A stretch of 10,685 nucleotides of DNA from positions 1-10,685 of the forward strand of contig JAISCU010000307.1 in assembly GCA_031265345.1 (NCBI GenBank), in the 5' to 3' direction. Below the pieces are notes generated by a model. That model was not told the origin of the DNA, made no database searches, and saw only the letters and a program-made list of their open reading frames with translations. Source of the stretch: Bifidobacteriaceae bacterium. Its GTDB lineage: Bacteria; Actinomycetota; Actinomycetes; Actinomycetales; WQXJ01. Positions 6,520 to 10,685 of the stretch are shown piece by piece. Within the stretch, counting starts at the first letter, position 1. Each line of letters begins with the position of its first letter. A program made the translations under genes and the position numbers.

Positions 6520-6655
6520 CATCCAGAGACTGCGCCTCGCCGGGGACTCCCGCGCGAGGTTGCGTCCGAAGTCCGAGGGCTTGGCAACCCACGAAGACCG
6601 ATTGGCCGATGCCGCCATCCGCCCTGGCGCCAACGTCTTGTCGCCAGGTCGATAG
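6520..6655 (+). pseudogene. 3' remnant of a vapC toxin gene
   Basis: The last codons before the TAG at 6653-6655 read HEDRLADAAI followed by PGANVLSPGR. This aligns with the C-terminus of the intact VapC ending at 5285 (YDDRLADAAA, LGVQVLSPGR). Upstream, LRLAGDSRARLRPKSEGL still resembles its LHLAAAMTLRPELDGL with about two extra residues. The catalytic N-terminus with its Asp and Glu is absent, replaced by the dyad repeats. The nucleotide match to the intact gene is only moderate, so this descends from a related vapC, not a fresh copy. The left boundary is uncertain. Confidence 0.7.
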
Positions 6656-6671
6656 ACGGCCCGAGAAGGGA

Positions 6672-6701
6672 CCGCCGTGTCGCCGCGAGACGACACGGCG
6701 G
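6672..6701. repeat. Perfect 11-bp hairpin
   Basis: CCGCCGTGTCG (6672-6682) and CGACACGGCGG (6691-6701) are exactly complementary around an 8-base loop. It lies 17 bases after the vapC remnant stop and overlaps the left end of the element at 6692-6793, so the left end of that element can pair either with its own far end or with this arm. Possible terminator; no T-run follows. Confidence 0.6.
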
Positions 6702-6793
6702 CATCGTGCAAATCAGGCTCGGTAGGAAGAGGGTCCGTCCCCCGCCCAGGCAAGGAACCGTCCCCTGTTGGGGATGGGCGATGCCGCCGTCCC
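6692..6793. repeat. 102-bp inverted-repeat-ended element, copy 2
   Basis: This aligns with 5403-5503 over its whole length with about a dozen differences and one extra G. Its ends ACGGCGGCATCG (6695-6706) and CGATGCCGCCGT (6779-6790) form a perfect 12-bp inverted repeat. The outermost bases, symmetric in copy 1, have diverged at the left end. The interior keeps GGTCCGTCCCCC and GGAACCGTCCCC, plus a CCCC/GGGG mini-hairpin. Like copy 1 it lies downstream of a vapC 3' end. Confidence 0.75.
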
Positions 6794-6858
6794 GGCTCGC
6801 GAATCATCACTGCTCGCGGACACGCGGCCTACCATCCTTCGTCCGGCGGACTGGTCGC

Positions 6859-7994
6859 TCAAGCGTCGCCGAGCAATCCCCACAGGGTCGCGGCGCGCTG
6901 GTCCCAAGTCCATTCGTCGGCCACCCATCGGCGTCCAGCCTGGCCCATCGTGCGGGCTTTCGCCGGGTGCATGAGCAATTCGATGAGGCTTGCGGCGACA
7001 CCGTCCACATCGGCCGAGCGAACCACCTGGCCCGTCTCACCCGCGCGCACCGTCTCGGGAGCGCCGCCGGAATCGCCCACCACCAGCGGGAGCCCGGCGG
7101 CGGCGGCCTCGAGGCAGACCAACGGCAGGCCCTCGACCTGCAGACCGGCGGTCCTGTCCCTGGTGGGCAGCGCGAACACATTCGCAGCCGCGTAGTAGGG
7201 CGCGATATCGGCATTCGGCACCGGACCGACCAGGCGGACGGCATCGGCCACCTTGAGGTGTCGCGCCAATGCGGCCAGACGAGCGGCATTGGGGCCGCCA
7301 CCGACCACCACGAGCTTCGTGCCGGGAACCGCCGCTCGGATCTCGGGCAACGCCCTGATCAGCGTGTCCTGCCCCTTATGCGGGACCAGGCGCGAGACCG
7401 ACAAGACGACTGGAGCCTCGAGGAGCCCAAGCCGAACTCGTACGCCCCCCCCCCGTCAGATTCTGGCCAGAACTGGCGCGGATCCACACCAGGGCTGAGC
7501 CTCACCATCCGCGCCTGCGCCTGGGGCGTCAGCACCCGCCCGATCACCGCCCGCGAGTAGTCCGAGATGTACGTTATGTGATCCAACCCCTCGCCCAATG
7601 CGCGAATCGCCCCGCGCAACGGTTGTGTCTTGGTCCAGAAGCATTCGTGTGAATGGCTCGACCCGATGAAACGCCTGGCGCGAGTTAGCGTCCGCAGGTA
7701 CGGGGCCATCAGGCCGAGGGAAGCGGCGGCGCCGAAGTAGACCGAGTCGCAGCCGAACCGCTCGGTCAGGACGGCGGCGCCGCGGACGGTGTGCGGGGTC
7801 GGCACCAGGACCTTGGTCCGGGCGCGGATCACCTTGAAAGGCAGGGTCGCGTCGAACGCAGTGTCGCCCTCGGCGCTCGACGTGAAAACCACGATCCGGT
7901 CTGGCGGCAGCCGACGCGCCAGTTGATGGACGTAGTTCTCGATGCCGCCCTGTTTGGGAGGGAAGTCGTTCGTCACTATCAGTGTGCGCGGCAT
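6859..7994 (-). pseudogene. pimB: PimB-like mannosyltransferase (GT4), split by a frameshift
   Basis: This resembles actinobacterial GT4 enzymes that add the second mannose from GDP-mannose to phosphatidylinositol mannoside at the inner membrane. The N-terminal part (7994 down to about 7455) has TNDFPPKQGGIENYV, VYFGAAASLGLMAP and SPGVDPRQFWPE. The C-terminal part, in another frame (about 7450 to 6859), has SVSRLVPHKGQDTLIRALP, LVVVGGGP, the EGLPLVCLEA catalytic motif and GDSGGAPETV. The frames meet at ten C (7445-7454). Eight or eleven would restore one protein of about 377 residues, normal for PimB. As it stands the first frame ends at 7359 after unrelated residues. ATG 7994 matches homologue starts; GTG 8024 has a better AAGGG site. 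It lies just downstream of asd. Confidence 0.85.
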
Positions 7995-8043
7995 GGCATC
8001 AATGGTCGCACACCGCGCGGGCACCCGAGCAGCCCTTGCAAGG

Positions 8044-10493
<2,450 letters not shown>

Positions 10494-10685
10494 CGCCGTC
10501 CACCCACTTCCGCTGAAGATCATGCGGCGACCCGGTCGGGCCGCCATCGCCGGTCGCGGCACGAAAAGCCGCCCGCCGAATTGTCCCACAAAGGTCCGGG
10601 CGTTGCTTGGGTTGGGGGGGTTCGGCTTGGTTTGAGCGTACGGTCCCGCATAGCTCGGGTCGCCGGTGCGGCTGGTCGCGGCGTC
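10494..10685 (-). other. Upstream region of lysC to window edge
   Basis: The lysC frame remains open to the window edge but has no aspartokinase character before GLVVQKYGG. No clear promoter is visible: GACAAT-like sequence near 10580 lacks a good -35. A run of seven G (7 C on the coding strand) lies around 10614-10620. It may be the lysC leader or the end of an upstream gene; I cannot decide within this window. Confidence 0.3.

Larger units (their letters stand above)
6277..6858. other. Gene-free, repeat-rich debris region
   Basis: No intact gene is found in these 582 bases. From left to right the region holds three 20-bp dyad repeats (6330-6411), two more in the opposite orientation (6463-6513), a vapC 3' remnant ending at 6655, an 11-bp perfect hairpin (6672-6701), and the second inverted-repeat-ended element (6692-6793). 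Open frames across it mix these parts and show no family signature apart from the vapC tail. It looks like a mosaic built by repeat insertion and gene decay. Confidence 0.6.

Noticed and set aside
5228..6616. Element-end core CGATGCCGCC inside both vapC 3' ends as a functional site
   Set aside because: The same 10-mer recurs in asd and lysC because it encodes Asp-Ala-Ala in this codon usage, so its presence in the vapC LADAA motif is expected.
6034..6810. Long minus-strand open frame opposite vapC and the repeat region
   Set aside because: It runs through the dyad repeats, the vapC remnant and the inverted-repeat element, and shows no family signature; it merely translates repeats.
7359..7460. 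Programmed ribosomal frameshift producing full-length PimB
   Set aside because: There is no evident pseudoknot or stimulatory Shine-Dalgarno pattern, and the family is not known for recoding; the homopolymer itself is the simpler explanation, though it cannot be excluded.
6448..7560. Long + strand open frame (370 codons) across the repeats and pimB
   Set aside because: It is antisense to the clearly homologous glycosyltransferase, arginine/proline-rich and without any domain; typical GC-rich shadow.
10494..10685. Lysine riboswitch or attenuator before lysC
   Set aside because: Fewer than 200 bases are available, the window is cut off, and no recognisable riboswitch core or leader peptide is visible.

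Overview
The window reads as chromosomal DNA of a high-GC Gram-positive actinobacterium. The reasons are the strong GC bias, the actinobacterial form of the methylcitrate-cycle proteins, a PimB-like mannosyltransferase (phosphatidylinositol mannosides are an actinobacterial envelope trait), an aspartokinase with an internal beta-subunit start, and probably leaderless antitoxin genes. I cannot name the genus from the sequence.

Layout. (1) 1-279: non-coding, with a strong perfect 16-bp hairpin at 153-195 that probably ends the leftward prpC transcript. (2) 280-4324: 2-methylcitrate cycle for propionyl-CoA. prpC runs leftward. prpD and prpB run rightward and overlap by one base (TGATG). The divergent 491-bp intergene holds two plausible promoters whose -35 regions overlap. 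PrpC condenses propionyl-CoA with oxaloacetate, PrpD dehydrates 2-methylcitrate, and PrpB cleaves 2-methylisocitrate to pyruvate and succinate. (3) 4325-6858: an accessory island. It holds a direct pair of 73-bp imperfect palindromes, a Phd/YefM-type antitoxin with a VapC toxin, a 101-bp inverted-repeat-ended element, a second unrelated VapB/VapC pair, two oppositely oriented clusters of 20-bp dyad repeats on an exact 31-bp period, the broken 3' end of a third vapC, and a second copy (102 bp) of the inverted-repeat-ended element. (4) 6859-10523: a leftward operon lysC-asd-pimB, which is core metabolism (aspartate pathway to lysine, threonine, methionine and diaminopimelate) plus phosphatidylinositol mannoside synthesis.

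The most notable points are: the pimB-like gene is split by a frameshift exactly at a run of ten C on the + strand (G on the coding strand), so it is a phase-variable gene, a decayed gene or a sequencing error; the 31-bp-period dyad array; the two small MITE/REP-like elements, each lying downstream of a vapC 3' end; the palindromic operators sitting on the -10 boxes of apparently leaderless antitoxin genes; and a low-complexity insert between the kinase and ACT domains of LysC, directly in front of a well-formed internal start for the regulatory subunit.
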